Shown: positions 8,570 through 18,657 of the stretch, piece after piece | How the letters are laid out: every line of letters begins with the position of its first letter | Position numbering within the stretch: position 1 is the first letter of the stretch | Origin: Cladopsammia gracilis | Taxonomy: Eukaryota > Cnidaria > Anthozoa > Scleractinia > Dendrophylliidae | Reading direction: 5' to 3' | Length of the DNA stretch: 64,000 nt | Assembly: GCA_022457155.1 (NCBI GenBank) | Contig: JAJGOT010000347.1 | Location: 347,001 to 411,000 of the forward strand | Notes under the pieces: model-generated | The model's database searches: none | What the model was told of the DNA's origin: nothing | The model's input: the letters and a program-made list of their open reading frames with translations, nothing else | Translations under genes and position numbers: made by a program

Positions 8570-8645
8570 TTGGTGGAGCCTGAGGGGTGACGTCAACTTT
8601 CCCTTATAAAGGCTCACACTTTGTTCTTTTTTCATTCTTCTCTCG
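8569..8645 (+). promoter_or_regulatory. CCAAT / CRE / TATA promoter
   Basis: Inverted CCAAT (ATTGG, 8569-8573), perfect CRE TGACGTCA (8588-8595) and TATAAA (8605-8610) in the normal order and spacing, followed about 30 bp later by a pyrimidine-rich TTCTTCTCTCGTTCACT suited to initiation. It would drive + strand transcription towards 8698 and beyond, where only short frames are seen (for example a 37-codon Arg-rich frame from 8698). It could be a promoter of the first viral element read outward, or one whose gene has been lost. Confidence 0.55.
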
Positions 8646-8819
8646 TTCACTTACAACGCAAAGCCAGACGAGCCGCTCGGAAGAAGGAAGAAATAAGATG
8701 CAAAAACTTGGGACGAGACGATTTCAATTCAAACTCTTTTATCGTCGAGCCAGGTCCCGCTGGTGGTTCGCGCGTGGTCTGGAACCGAGTGACGGCGTAA
8801 GCCGGTTTTAACAGAAAGA

Positions 8820-9490
8820 CAAGAAAGATTTTTTCACTGCGTGAAACAAGTTCCTCGCTAAAAATTCAGACAACTCTCATCGTGGAAGGTTTAAGAGAGG
8901 TGGCTTTGGAAAAAGGACAACCTTTTCGGCGAAAGAAAGGGATTTTTGTTTGTTTCACTGCAAAATCCTTCCGCAGGTTCGTAGTTTGTTTGTTTGTCTT
9001 TGCTTGATTCGTCGTGCGAGGAAACTTTGCGTTGTTAAAAATACTTTCTCTTCTTTCAAACGAATTTTCTGCGAGCATTGAATTCAAACTATTTTTTTTT
9101 CTTTTTTCTTTCACGAATTGTCCTGAGAGACGAGCCAAGCTGATTTTCGCTCTATAATACGCGCTGGAATCGAAAGAGAAAGAGAACCTGATTTACGGCA
9201 CGTCTTCGCGGAAAATTTCTGCCTTTGAATTTATTGCCTGAATGTTTTTATGCGGTTTAATTACGACGCGATTGCTTGTATTATGTTCTGTAAAAAGAAT
9301 TATTCAGCGCTCTCCACACATGAACTTAGAAACTCTTGTCAAATACTTTTAAAAGTTTTGCTTGAACCCCGATCGGAAAGTTAATCAAGAAAAGAAGAAA
9401 GCGTTAATCTTTCTCATTTTTTTCTCGTTAATGATTTTCATTAAAAACATGTTGTTGAACTTTCATCCTTGTGTGGGCTTCTTCTTTCAT
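8820..9490. other. Non-coding stretch, no recognisable feature
   Basis: AT-rich, poly-T runs, only short frames with no family resemblance. It separates the first viral cassette from the transposon remnants. Confidence 0.4.
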
Positions 9491-9495
9491 ATTGG

Positions 9496-9951
9496 GGATT
9501 TTGACTATTTCCCCAATTCATTCGCCAGGAGGATTGTATATAGGGAAATTTGACCACTTCCCCCCCAAAAAAAATTGAAAAAAAATCAAAATTTTTTTTG
9601 AAAAAATTCGATACTCAAAATCACCTATATAAATCAAAAATTGAAAAAAAATTCCAAAACAAAATTCAAAAAAATTTGAAAAAAAATTTAAAAAAAAGTA
9701 TCAAAAACTTGTTGAACTGGATTTTTTTGACTTGTGTGATTTTTTTTTAACCCCAGGGGATTTTTCACATAAAGCCGAGGGGGCTTTAGAGAGCCGAGGG
9801 GGTTTTCGATTTTTTCCCGGGGGAATGATGATGTCATCTTAAGTGGACTTTGGACTCTCCCTACCTTTGATGACGTCATATTGGGGATTTTGACTACTTC
9901 CCCATTTTCATGAAAAAATGGGCGTTGGTTAGGGACTTTTGACCACTTCCC
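9496..9951. repeat. Dispersed short repeat GGGGATTTTGACTACTTCCC
   Basis: Four imperfect copies (about 9496, 9542, 9882 and 9934) of a near-palindromic 20-base motif, with a long A/T homopolymer-rich stretch between copies two and three. The last copies abut the truncated 3' end of the DDE transposase, so this is probably the border of another repeat that removed its C-terminus. Confidence 0.45.
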
Positions 9952-10673
9952 ACGTAGCCACCGCTTACTACTGTTACTACTTTGACCCCCCAGTTATCTA
10001 AAATGTGCTGAACAATAAAGCCTTTGTCAGCAAGCCACATGTCTCCTTGGTGTGCAAAGGACAATATTCCAATATCTGATAAAATGTCTTCATCAGACTT
10101 GCTACCGGGATAGATGTCTGATACAAAGACTGGTAGCATTAGTGGTGATAGAGCAATCAAACCTTTCACAGTGTTGTGGCCCTTGTACTCAGACCAGGTA
10201 GTACTTTGTTGAATCACTTGTGATGGCTTCTCTATATATAGTTCAGTACAATCAATAATTAAATAAACGTCCTCATAATTAGGTTTAAAGCATTTCGGTA
10301 AATTTCTTTTCATGGTTTCCTGGTCCGTTAAAAAACTTAGTTGCCCAAGGCAGTCAAACATGCGATAAATCCAGGTTGCAAATATTTCTGACACCTCCTG
10401 CTGGGCGATGTTGAAACGATCGGCCAGGTCTTTCTCTAGTAATCCGAGACGCAATCTTATCATTGTCAAAAACAACTCATCCATGTCACAAAGTTTTCGA
10501 GGCCTTCCTCTAGACACAACATAAGTAGGATCTTTAAAAACATTTGAATATCCATTGTAGAAATTCAGTGAGAATCCCAGTCTTGGTTTGAGAAAATTAT
10601 GGAGAGCAACAAAAGTCTGGTAATCAGGTAGTCCGGTGTAAAATCTGAAGCCATAAATCGGCGAACTCCAAAC
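9894..10673 (-). pseudogene. DDE domain of an ISL2EU/IS4EU-like transposase, 3' part of a split gene
   Basis: Minus strand. The N-terminal side (about 10673-10517) reads FYTGLPDYQTF then HNFLKPRLGF, followed by SRGRPRKLCDMDELFL, a helix-turn-helix-like LADRFNIAQQEVSEIF, YLIIDCTELYIEKP with the first Asp, and FVSDIYPGSKSDEDI then ADKGF with a second Asp. The normal C-terminal portion with the last catalytic acidic residue is missing, replaced by repeat sequence, and a one-base slip occurs near 10630. It belongs to the DDE_Tnp_4 kind found with a THAP domain. The 5' half of the same gene lies beyond the Polinton at 30267-30797. Confidence 0.65.
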
Positions 10674-10679
10674 CTCTCA
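10674..10679. repeat. 6-bp target site duplication CTCTCA (left)
   Basis: CTCTCA immediately before the Polinton terminus AGTAGAAG; the same six bases follow the right terminus at 30261-30266. Six-base duplications are the rule for Polinton/Maverick integration. Confidence 0.9.
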
Positions 10680-10956
10680 AGTAGAAGTAAAGAGCAAGTT
10701 CTGAGACAGTCCAAATTTCTCCTAAATTTCACAGAACTTTCACAGAGCCCACAAATTTGAAAAATTTATCAATTTTCGTCATTTTTCACACAACTCCGGA
10801 ACTTGTCAAATCTGTTCAAACTCAACAGAATTCTGAGGATTCTGTCGATTTGAACAGGGGTCAAATTATTTTTCAATTGCTATAAACCGCACAAATTATT
10901 TCTGTGAAAATTAGGAGAAATTTGGACTGTCTCAGAACTTGCTCTTTACTTCTACT
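10680..10956. repeat. Left terminal palindromic cassette (277 bp)
   Basis: Starts AGTAGAAGTAAAGAGCAAG and ends in its complement; the inverted ends match over about 55 bp with few differences. The interior has a smaller inverted pair (CTGTTCAAA / TTTGAACAG). It is nearly identical to, and in the same orientation as, 29984-30260. Confidence 0.9.
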
Positions 10957-13900
10957 GACGCCCAAATGAGCACAAAATAAAATCTTGAAATTAGGCAATT
11001 TCAAGATTTGTCCGCTGAATTTCCGCACAAAAAAAAATTGGCCATTTTCCAAAATCTCACGCTCCTTTGGGGAGAATATTTCTCCCAGTCTCCAATGCCC
11101 CAACGCCAGTGTATCTATTCCATTTTTCAAAATCACTCTTTTGTCATCTTCCGCACTCAGCGCAATTTTGGTCATGTTTTCCGTGAACAATTGGTGCCCC
11201 CTGCTGCGGAAGATACTTTGCCTCCTGAGTTGCTTTTGTTTTGTCCTCAAACATTTCATGAAGTTTGCATGCCTCAAACTCTTTTTGATCATGCATTTTT
11301 TCACTCCTTTTGCCTTTTGTTCCTCAGTGGTTTTTGCCTTTTGTTCCTCAGTGGTTTTTGCATTTTTCTCAATCAGGAGAGAATACAGTTTCGGCCTCAG
11401 GGCGACAAATTCTGTCAGAATGGCACCCTCACATTCATCTTTCATCAATCCAATCTTTTTCTTGTTCCCCGGCACGATTGGCATTCCATTCAACACTGCC
11501 GGATGTTCTGGGGAAAAATCGTTTGTGTCAAACCATTCTGCCACATCTCCCGCAATGTCCGCAAAGAAATCTTCCGTTTCAATCTCCAGCACCAAAGAAT
11601 CTGTGTCGGTGTACAGGAGAGAAACATTTTCCCACTTTTTCTTCACATATTCATACTGGAAATCATACATCAAAAGTTTGGACAGATCCAAGATTGACAT
11701 TCCTGCGTAAATCGGTTTATTCATGACCACTCGAGTTTTCCTCATCTTGACTGCAATCAGAAATTCATCGAAAATTCTCACATCGGCGAAGTTGCATTTA
11801 TTCACCAGCTTTTCTGCCCTTTCCGCATCTTTCACCAGTTCAATCGTGACTCGGTTTCTCAGGTTTTCCATGGTTTTCCCAAAGACTGAGTTGTTCATGA
11901 GTTTGAAGAACTCTTTTTCAAACTTCGTTTTCCCCTTGGATCTCAGGGCAGTGTTTTTGTCAATATAACATTTCATGAAAGGTGCTTCTTCGAATTTGAT
12001 TCCTCGCCTGATCTTTTTCAACTTCATTCCCAGGGAAAGATAAAATGTCAGATTGCGACCGTGCAAAACCATGCCTTCTTTGTCCCTCAGATTTTGCGTG
12101 AGTTTTTCAATTCTGCCCAGCGCCAGTTTTTCCGGAGCCAGGGGAAAATCATTATGGTCGTCATGCAATTCTGGGGGATAAATGAGATCAACTTCAAGAA
12201 TGCAACCTCGATCTTCTGTTTTCACAAAATATTCCCAGTTTTGCAAATCTTCTTCGTTCATCCATTGGAATTTCCCAACTGGAAGAGGCTGCGACATGGC
12301 CCATCCATAAAGGTTGTTTGCGTCCAAATAAACCAGGAAACGAGATGGCTCTTTTGGATCGAAATTCTTCATATATTGGTTGTTTGCTTTCGCAAATCGC
12401 TTGAATGCATTTGCGTTTCCTCCCCTGATTCCTTTTTCAATCATCAACAACTGTTCCACATCCTCCAGAAGTTCCAAGTTCGCTCCGGTTACTTTCAGCA
12501 TTGCATCCCAAGCTAACCCAGGGGTAGTGAAAAAGTGCGCTGGATCCAGTTCATAGTTTTCTTCGCAAAGTTTTCTGAAACTTTCCATGACATCTGCCAG
12601 CAGGAGCACATCCGTTTTCAGATAAAGATCGTGAAATTCGCCCATATTTTTCACTTCAAATTCTTCCCAGACTCGCTGGGCATGGGCAAAATCTTCATCT
12701 GTGACTTTTTCCTGATTCAATCTGGAGAAAAACGCGGTCTTTTTCGGTAATTTTTTCTCGAATTTATCAAATCCTGTCATGAATTCATAGGGATAAACTC
12801 CTTTTCGCCGCATCAAATCGCTTTTCTCACCAAAAAATCTGGTGATTTCTTTCAATTCTTCTTTGGGGAGATTTTTTGCCAGCGATTCCAATCCTGCCAG
12901 TGTGAATTTGAAGGAATCCAGAAATCGAATTTCATGTTTCACTGAAAATTCTTTTCCTTTTTCCTCATTCCATACTTTTTTTTAACTCGAATTTCAGGGA
13001 AAAGGAAATATATTTTTCCTCGTTGTTGGGGATGCATGTCACGCTCAAAACTTCATCCATTGTCCCCAAAGCTCGCACAAAAAGATGAGCGTCATAGTTT
13101 GCCAGATTGTGAAAAAACACAGGGGTGAATTTTGGCCTTTGAAATTTGAGGTTGCAAGATTGATGCGCTGCTCCCCTGAATTTTCCTGAGAAGTGACAGT
13201 GATCCCTCACCTTGGACAGACTTTTTTCTCCGAATTCTTCACGACACAACCAACACACTGTCGCTTCTCGAAATGATTTCCATTCTTGATTGGTCAGGGG
13301 AATCATTTCCTTTTTCTTCAAACTCAGGTGAGCTTGTTTCACCCGGGAAATTAATTCCTGAATGAACTCTCTGGGAAGTTCTTCATTTTCATTTGCAGCT
13401 CTTTTCAACACAGGCTCCATTTGCAAAAACGGGGAAACGAGATGAAACGCAAATCCGCAGGGGATATGCTCGTGCGTTTTTTGAGTTCCCCCAGCGGTTT
13501 CAAGATTGACTCAAAATCTGCATATCCCACAACAGGCAGATGCATCATTTTTGCATAGTTTTGGAAGGAACAAGTTCCTCCTGGAAGTTCAATTCTCGCG
13601 GCCTCAAAGTCTCCGCAAATGGTTTTACGTTTCTCCAGACTTTCCACTCTGGGAAATGAATTGAGGCATCTTTTACAGAAAAATCTTTCATGCCCATTTT
13701 GTGAAACTTGGGAGCTTGCAAGGCGGGAGAAATTTTTCACTAGGCAATAGTGCGTTTTGAATTCTTCTGTCAGCAGAATCAAATCCACATGAAGTCTTTT
13801 TTCTTCTTTGGTGATTCTCAGGGGAAAAACAAATCCGCTCCAGCCGAAAACGTTCACTGAAATGTCAGGATTTCTGGCTTCAAAAAACTTGATTTTTTCC

Positions 13901-14676
13901 ACGGCCATGGGGAATTCGCAACCATCCCAATTCATCTCTTCTGCTTGTTCTCGCAAAGCCGGTGTGATTCTTTCCGGATGGACTTGGACCATATTTGCTG
14001 CTCTGGCAATGCACCATTTGAAGCACATGTTATCTTCATTTTGCATGTTGATCACGGCTTTCTTGTTGGCCAAGTTGGCAGGCAGTTCAATCCACCCAGA
14101 TCCTCGCAGTGGGTTCCAGCGTACAAAATGAATTTCCAAACGCAAAACTCTTTCAAACATCCAATTACTTCCCCTGCGATTGAAGTTTTCCAAATTTTCA
14201 ATCATTTCTCTTTCCATTTCATCCAGAATTTCTGGGTTGTTTCCTAGATTCTTTTTCTGCCGGGAATGGAAAAATGGGTCATCAATCACTTCCTCTCCAG
14301 AGGCCAAATTGGTTTGAGACATTTCGACATTCAAAATGCATTTCACTTTTGTTTGTGGATTTTCTCGCAGGAGTCTGAGAACCAACCATTTTGCTCTCCG
14401 GAAAAACTCTTGGGGTGAAATGGAATCATCTCCTTGAATTATGAATTGTCTCGCGAATCCTCGCAAAGCGGATTGCCCTTCTTCCACGACCAACCTGTTT
14501 TCCCACAATTTTTTGACTTGTTTTTTCAATCTTTCCACTGCGGGATTGGCTCTTCTCCGAACATCCACATCATTCACATTTTCCAACCAATTCGTCCAAT
14601 CTACAACAGTATTCACATTTTGTTCAATCGCTCTGGGAATGGCTCTGGAAGGAAAATCTCTTCTTTTCGGAATCAA
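10873..14676 (-). pseudogene. Protein-primed family B DNA polymerase of the Polinton, frameshifted
   Basis: Three overlapping minus-strand frames: 14676-13405, 13426-12965 and 12942-10873. In order: N-terminal region; exonuclease motif I VVGYADFES; a Cys/His unit VCWLCREEFG with VRDHCHFSGKFRG; exo II FFHNLANYDAHLF; exo III LKTDVLLLADV; pol motif A VYLDANNLYGWAMSQP; motif B KLMNNSVFGKT; motif C LYTDTDSL. This is the replicative polymerase that starts from a terminal protein. Breaks lie near 13420 and 12955. A 24-bp tandem duplication (about 11310-11358) repeats AKTTEEQK. The last frame runs through the inner inverted repeat into the terminal cassette without a stop. Confidence 0.9.
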
Positions 14677-14687
14677 AATAGGAACAT

Positions 14688-14894
14688 TTATTTTTCATTT
14701 TCGGCATCTAGAGGGTTGGCTTTTCGTCTTTTTCGAATTCTCAAACGAGCTGCTTTGTTCATTTTGGGCTGATCTAATCCCCCTCCTTGCCAAAGATTTT
14801 CAGCTAAAAACTGCACTAATTCATCTTTCTTTAATCGCGACCAACCTCGCAAGTTTGTCGATCGTGCAAAGGATTGCCACGCAGCTAAAGACAT
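14688..14894 (-). CDS. Small SAP/LEM-like protein upstream of PolB
   Basis: 68 residues from the ATG at 14894 (context ATTAAAAATG). SLAAWQSFARS then GWSRLKKDELVQFL matches the helix-extended-helix pattern of SAP-type DNA-binding motifs, followed by a basic tail (RLRIRKRRK). It ends 12 bp before the PolB frame and may be co-transcribed with it. A 38-bp divergent intergenic region separates its start from the + strand gene at 14933. A role in DNA binding during replication is inference. Confidence 0.5.
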   Translation of the reverse strand: MSLAAWQSFARSTNLRGWSRLKKDELVQFLAENLWQGGGLDQPKMNKAARLRIRKRRKANPLDAENEK

Positions 14895-14932
14895 TTTTAA
14901 TGGAGAAAAAAAAGATTTTTTTCCCATTTAAA

Positions 14933-15421
14933 ATGAAATTTTCGATTCAGGAAGCCGGAGGTGAAAAGCAAACTTTTTTCACATTCAAGGAAGCATCCGA
15001 AAAAACTAGTCTCCCTTCCAAAACGATTTTGCGAGTTCTCAAATCGGGCAACACCAAATATACCAGAAGAGCCGACCAAAAAGTGTTCTGGATTCAGGGG
15101 GAAGAAGACGCACCATTCATCCAGATTGATGGGGAATATTTTTTTTCTGCGGAGGAAATTCAGGAACGATTTGGGTTGTCGCGCACAGTTTTTTTCAATC
15201 AACTCTGCAGGAAAAAAACTCATTTTTTGGATTCTCAGGAGAAATCGCATGAAGTTACTGGAGTTTCTCCCAGACTGGAGAAATTTCTGAATCTTATGAG
15301 AGTGAAGGCTGCGGATGAAAAATTTATGCATTCTCGAGCAAAAAAAGGAATGGCTAAAGTTCACACCGACGTTAATGCTGCGATGGATCAATGCGTTGAA
15401 GATTTTCAAGCCACGTTTTGA
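14933..15421 (+). CDS. NUMOD/HTH-like protein A
   Basis: 162 residues from ATG 14933 (TTTAAAATG). Residues 13-53 (TFFTFKEASEKTSLPSKTIL..., ending RRADQKVFWI) form a helix-turn-helix of NUMOD1 style, with a conserved closing phrase TRR-D-K-F. A second putative HTH follows (FSAEEIQERFGLSRTVF). The same domain occurs in the protein at 17966, so the two are paralogues. Probably a viral DNA-binding or regulatory protein; exact function unknown. No damage seen. Confidence 0.5.
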   Translation: MKFSIQEAGGEKQTFFTFKEASEKTSLPSKTILRVLKSGNTKYTRRADQKVFWIQGEEDAPFIQIDGEYFFSAEEIQERFGLSRTVFFNQLCRKKTHFLDSQEKSHEVTGVSPRLEKFLNLMRVKAADEKFMHSRAKKGMAKVHTDVNAAMDQCVEDFQATF

Positions 15422-15444
15422 ATTTTTTCTCTTTTGGAGAGAAA

Positions 15445-15669
15445 ATGTCAGGGGAAAAGAAATCTACTCAGCAAGAGGAAGCGGAAAAAATCAAAGCGGA
15501 AGTGGAAAAAATGCTAGAGGAAGCGGAAAAAAACAAAGAGGAATGGGACTGGAAAAAAGCATGTGAAGCAGAAAGAAACTTCCAAAAAGCTGTGGATATG
15601 GCCACTGGTTTTCTCCCAGTCCGATCGGAAGAGGATCGCAAGTTCATGGAGAAATGGATTTGGATGTGA
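15445..15669 (+). CDS. Small acidic coiled-coil protein, copy 1 of 3
   Basis: 74 residues from ATG 15445, starting MSGEKKSTQQEE and continuing as a Glu/Lys-rich helix, then FQKAVDMATGF and SEEDRKFM. The sequence just before the ATG and the MSGEKK start are shared with two following genes, so this is a tandem gene family. No known function. Confidence 0.5.
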   Translation: MSGEKKSTQQEEAEKIKAEVEKMLEEAEKNKEEWDWKKACEAERNFQKAVDMATGFLPVRSEEDRKFMEKWIWM

Positions 15670-15701
15670 AAAAATCATTTTTTTATCTCACCCAAGAAAA
15701 A

Positions 15702-15752
15702 TGAACCCCGCGAAAATATCTATCTCCAACATCTCATAGATCTCATGGAAAA
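15702..15752 (+). pseudogene. Short duplicated 5' scrap of the gene at 16472
   Basis: ATGAACCCCGCGAAAATATC at 15702 matches the start of the gene at 16472, but a TAG stops it after 12 codons. It sits between copies 1 and 2 of the repeated gene, showing that the duplicated unit included part of the next gene. Confidence 0.55.
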
Positions 15753-15781
15753 AGTTTGATTTTTTTTCTTCCGGAGAAAAA

Positions 15782-16057
15782 ATGTCAGGGGAAAAGAAAT
15801 TGCCTCCTCAGCAGGAGGAAAAGGAAAATGAAAAGGAAAGGGAAGAGAATTATCGGAAAGAGGTGAAAATGGCTATGAGTACTCTCCTAGAGGACAAGGC
15901 AAAGGAAAGGGAAGAAAATTATCAAAAAATTATGGATATGATCATGAGTTCTTTCCCACTCAAAATGGAAAAAGATTTCCAGTTCGTGAAGTGCATGTTG
16001 TTGGGCTTGGAAAGTTATGTGGATTCGCTGCCCCAGCGAGAACGAAAATCCGAGTAA
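15782..16057 (+). CDS. Small acidic coiled-coil protein, copy 2 of 3
   Basis: 91 residues from ATG 15782. MSGEKKLPPQQEE is followed by two internal repeats of KEREENY with VKMAMSTL / IMDMIMSSF, then FVKCMLLGLESYVDSL. The leader CTTCCGGAGAAAAAATGTCA before the start is nearly identical to that at 16070. Intact. Function unknown. Confidence 0.5.
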   Translation: MSGEKKLPPQQEEKENEKEREENYRKEVKMAMSTLLEDKAKEREENYQKIMDMIMSSFPLKMEKDFQFVKCMLLGLESYVDSLPQRERKSE

Positions 16058-16089
16058 AAAAATTTAATTTTTTTTCTTCCGGAGAAAAA

Positions 16090-16441
16090 ATGTCAGGGGG
16101 AAAGAAATCGACTTCTCAGCAGGAGGAAAAGGAACAGGAGGAGAACAAGGGAAAAAAACAAAGAGGAAGTGAAAAGAATCAAAGAAGAGGACGTGGAAGA
16201 AATCAAAGAGTACGCGAAAAGAATACTAGATGAAGCGATAAAAAATCGAGAAGAATGGGAATGGAATGAAGTGTCTGAAATGGAAAACGACTTTCAAAAA
16301 GCTGTGGATATGGCCATGGGGTTTTTTCAAGTTAAATCGAAAGAAGATTTCAAGTACGTAATGCGCGTGTTTGCGGGTGCGAAAAAATATTTGGATTTCT
16401 GTGAGCGAGAACGAAAATGCGATTGTGAATCCGAGTTGTGA
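16090..16441 (+). pseudogene. Small acidic coiled-coil protein, copy 3 of 3, frameshifted
   Basis: Starts MSGGKKSTSQQEE at 16090. That frame runs into Arg-rich nonsense and stops at 16233, while the family sequence continues in another frame (to 16441) with IKEEDVEEIKEYAKRI, FQKAVDMAMGFF and FKYVMRVFAGAKKYLDF. One indel near 16150-16170 explains it. Confidence 0.5.
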
Positions 16442-16471
16442 AAAAATTATTTTTTTGTCTCAGGCAAGAAA

Positions 16472-17088
16472 ATGAACCCCGCGAAAATATCTATTTCCAA
16501 CATCTCTCTCGAAGACCCCGTGAAAAAATCATCTGGAAAAATTTCTTTCTGTCTTCTCCCGTGCCTCAACAATGACAAATGGCTTAAAGTGAAACTCAAA
16601 ACCAAATTCAAGATTTTCGATCATCAAGGTGACTCGTTTTCTCTGGGAATTTCTCTTCCAGCTTAAAACCTGAAATTCTTCAAAGATCTGGAAAAACATC
16701 TCAACTCTGCTGCGATGAAAAAGAAGTCGGCAGTCAGAGAACTCGGTCCGAATTTTGCCCGATTTCAGGAGGGAGATTTTATTCTCGTGAAAATTGATAA
16801 ATCTGGGCAGGAAAAGATTTATGCAAAGATTTATCCCTCCAAACTCTCGCACACGGATTTCTCGTGTCGATTTTCGGAATTGTGCGACGACAGGAAGAAA
16901 AAACCATCTTGAAGCAAAAAGAACTCCTGAGCGTGCCTCTCCGCGGGCAAGTTGTCTTTTCAATCAAACACCTTTTCTGCGGAAATGTGAAAGCCATTAC
17001 ATGCATTGTGGATGAAGTTTTGGTGGAGGAAAAGGTGGAAGCTGCCTCGGAATTCGATGAGTTTGAGGATAAGAATGAGGATGATTGA
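16472..17088 (+). pseudogene. Possible viral ssDNA-binding-like protein, broken
   Basis: Three successive pieces: 16472-16666 (MNPAKISISNISLED..., then FCLLPCLNN), a stretch to about 16912 with RELGPNFARFQ and QEKIYAKIYPSK, and a last piece (about 16864-17088) with GQVVFSIKHLFCG and an acidic tail DEFEDKNEDD. The order (short beta segments, a K-x-x-A-K-I-Y strand, an F-S-I-x-x-L-F-x-G strand, acidic tail) recalls ssDNA-binding-like proteins of large DNA viruses, but this rests on pattern memory. It has a TAA at 16664-16666 and a later frame change. Acidic tails are common in SSBs. Confidence 0.3.
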
Positions 17089-17285
17089 GTTTTGTTTCGC
17101 TGAACTCAGGGAGAAAAATCTTTTTTCCAGAATTTGATTCTGGAAAAAAAGTGAATTCAGGGCAGGATTTTTTCCTGAGTTTTTGATTTTCCTGAAGATT
17201 TGATTTTGGGGAAGAATTTTTTGATTTTTCCTCGACCTCTCAGTTTGATTTTCTCAGATTTTTCCCAAATTCACTCCGGGGAGAA

Positions 17286-17770
17286 TTTGATTGGCGGAAT
17301 CCAACTTCGGGGAGAATTTTGTTTCTGACTCTGGGAATGAAATTTTTCTCCGGAGAAATTCGGGGAGGAAATTTCTCCGGAAACGGATTTTGGGAGGAAA
17401 TTTCTCCGGAGAAATTCGGGGAGGAAATTTTTCTCCGGAAAATTCGGGGAGGAAATTTCTCCGGAAAATTCGGGGATGAAAATTCTCCGGAGAAATTCGG
17501 GGAGGAAATTTTTCTCCGGAAACGGATTTTGGGATGAAATTCGGAGATGAAAATTCTCCGGGAAATATTTCTCCAAAATTATTTTGAGGAAAATTTTTCT
17601 CCAAAAAAAAATTTGGAGAAAATATTTTCCGGGGGATGAAAAAAAATTCTCCAGGGATGAATTTTTCTCCAAAATGGATTTTGAAAGAACCTTCGGCCCC
17701 AAAATCCGTTTTTTGAATGAAATTTCTCTCCAAAAACGGATTTTGGGATGAAAATTCTCTCCGGAATTAA
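17286..17770. repeat. Iterated TTCTCCGGAGAAATTCGGGG array
   Basis: At least ten irregular copies of a 25-40-base unit built from TCTCCGGAGAA palindromes and TTCGGGGAGGAAATTT. Both strands are open over long stretches because of the periodicity, but the translations are repetitive and there is no supported gene. It lies in the longest gene-free part of the Polinton (17.1-17.96 kb). Confidence 0.75.
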
Positions 17771-17965
17771 AATATCTCTCCAGGAATCAAAAATCTTTCG
17801 CTGAAAATCAGCTTAAATTCAAAATCCAGGGAAATTCAGGAAAATTTCTGCTTCATTTCATCTAAATCCCAGTTAACTAAATTGGGAAAATGATTGGTTA
17901 AAATTGAAAATTATGTGGATAAAATGCGATTTTAAATTTATATTTTCTTTTTTTCTCCAAAGAAA

Positions 17966-18520
17966 ATGTCGAAGCCAGCAACTAAGCATTTTTCCATCTC
18001 CGACGGGAAAAAAACCAAAACCTTCTTTTCCGTGAATTCGGCAGCGAAAGAATATGGCATCTCAAATTGCGCCATCACCAATGCGTTGAAAAAAGGAAAT
18101 AAATCCATCACCCGGAGATCGGATAAGAAAATATTTTATCTCGGAGAACCAAAAGTGGAAGAGCCAAAGGCGGAAGGATCAGATTCTCCCCAGATAGATT
18201 TTTCTTCACTCCCAATGGATGAGGAATGGTTTGATAAATTCAAAATCGCCGTTTCATCCTTTGATGAACTTTGCCGAATGATTACCAATAAATTATTTGC
18301 GGATGAAGATATCCAATTTGATTGGAAGAAAAAAGAATTGATATATAATGAGGAAAGTATTTCCTTCATCGAAATCATTTCCATTATCTGCAGAGTGATT
18401 TTTCCGATTAACAGAGAGAAAGCCCTTGCAGACATGGAGGAGATTTGTGCTGTTGGAACTAAAAAAATCTACAGCCCCCATGAAACGACTAAAATTTGTA
18501 AGCTGTTTGAGGCAAAATGA
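17966..18520 (+). CDS. NUMOD/HTH-like protein B
   Basis: 184 residues from ATG 17966. Residues 18-57 (TFFSVNSAAKEYGISNCAIT..., ending TRRSDKKIFYL) are paralogous to residues 13-53 of the gene at 14933. A Pro/Glu linker (PKVEEPKAEG) leads to an acidic helical C-terminal domain without recognised homology. Probably regulatory DNA-binding. Intact; AATAAA follows at 18546. Confidence 0.5.
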   Translation: MSKPATKHFSISDGKKTKTFFSVNSAAKEYGISNCAITNALKKGNKSITRRSDKKIFYLGEPKVEEPKAEGSDSPQIDFSSLPMDEEWFDKFKIAVSSFDELCRMITNKLFADEDIQFDWKKKELIYNEESISFIEIISIICRVIFPINREKALADMEEICAVGTKKIYSPHETTKICKLFEAK

Positions 18521-18545
18521 AAGAACATTTCACGTTGATATATTC

Positions 18546-18551
18546 AATAAA
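18546..18551 (+). terminator. Poly(A) signal between convergent genes
   Basis: AATAAA 26 bp after the + strand stop, in the 138-bp gap before the 3' end of the minus-strand gene at 18658. Confidence 0.4.
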
Positions 18552-18657
18552 ATTAAGAAATTTAAATGAATTTCATCTTTTCCTGCAGATTCAAAAGTTT
18601 TCAACCTCCAGCATGATTTTTCATTTCCCAGAAATGAAAATCACTCCCCGCTCTCGT

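Noticed and set aside
9894..10673. Harbinger transposase
   Set aside because: The DDE_Tnp_4-type fold could suggest it, but the linked THAP domain and GLPDYQTF-type region fit ISL2EU/IS4EU better.
10985..12516. Long + strand open frames opposite PolB
   Set aside because: They are antisense to strongly conserved polymerase motifs and show no family features.
17254..17733. Two long minus-strand and two + strand frames over the repeat array
   Set aside because: All frames stay open because the repeat is periodic; translations are pure repeats.
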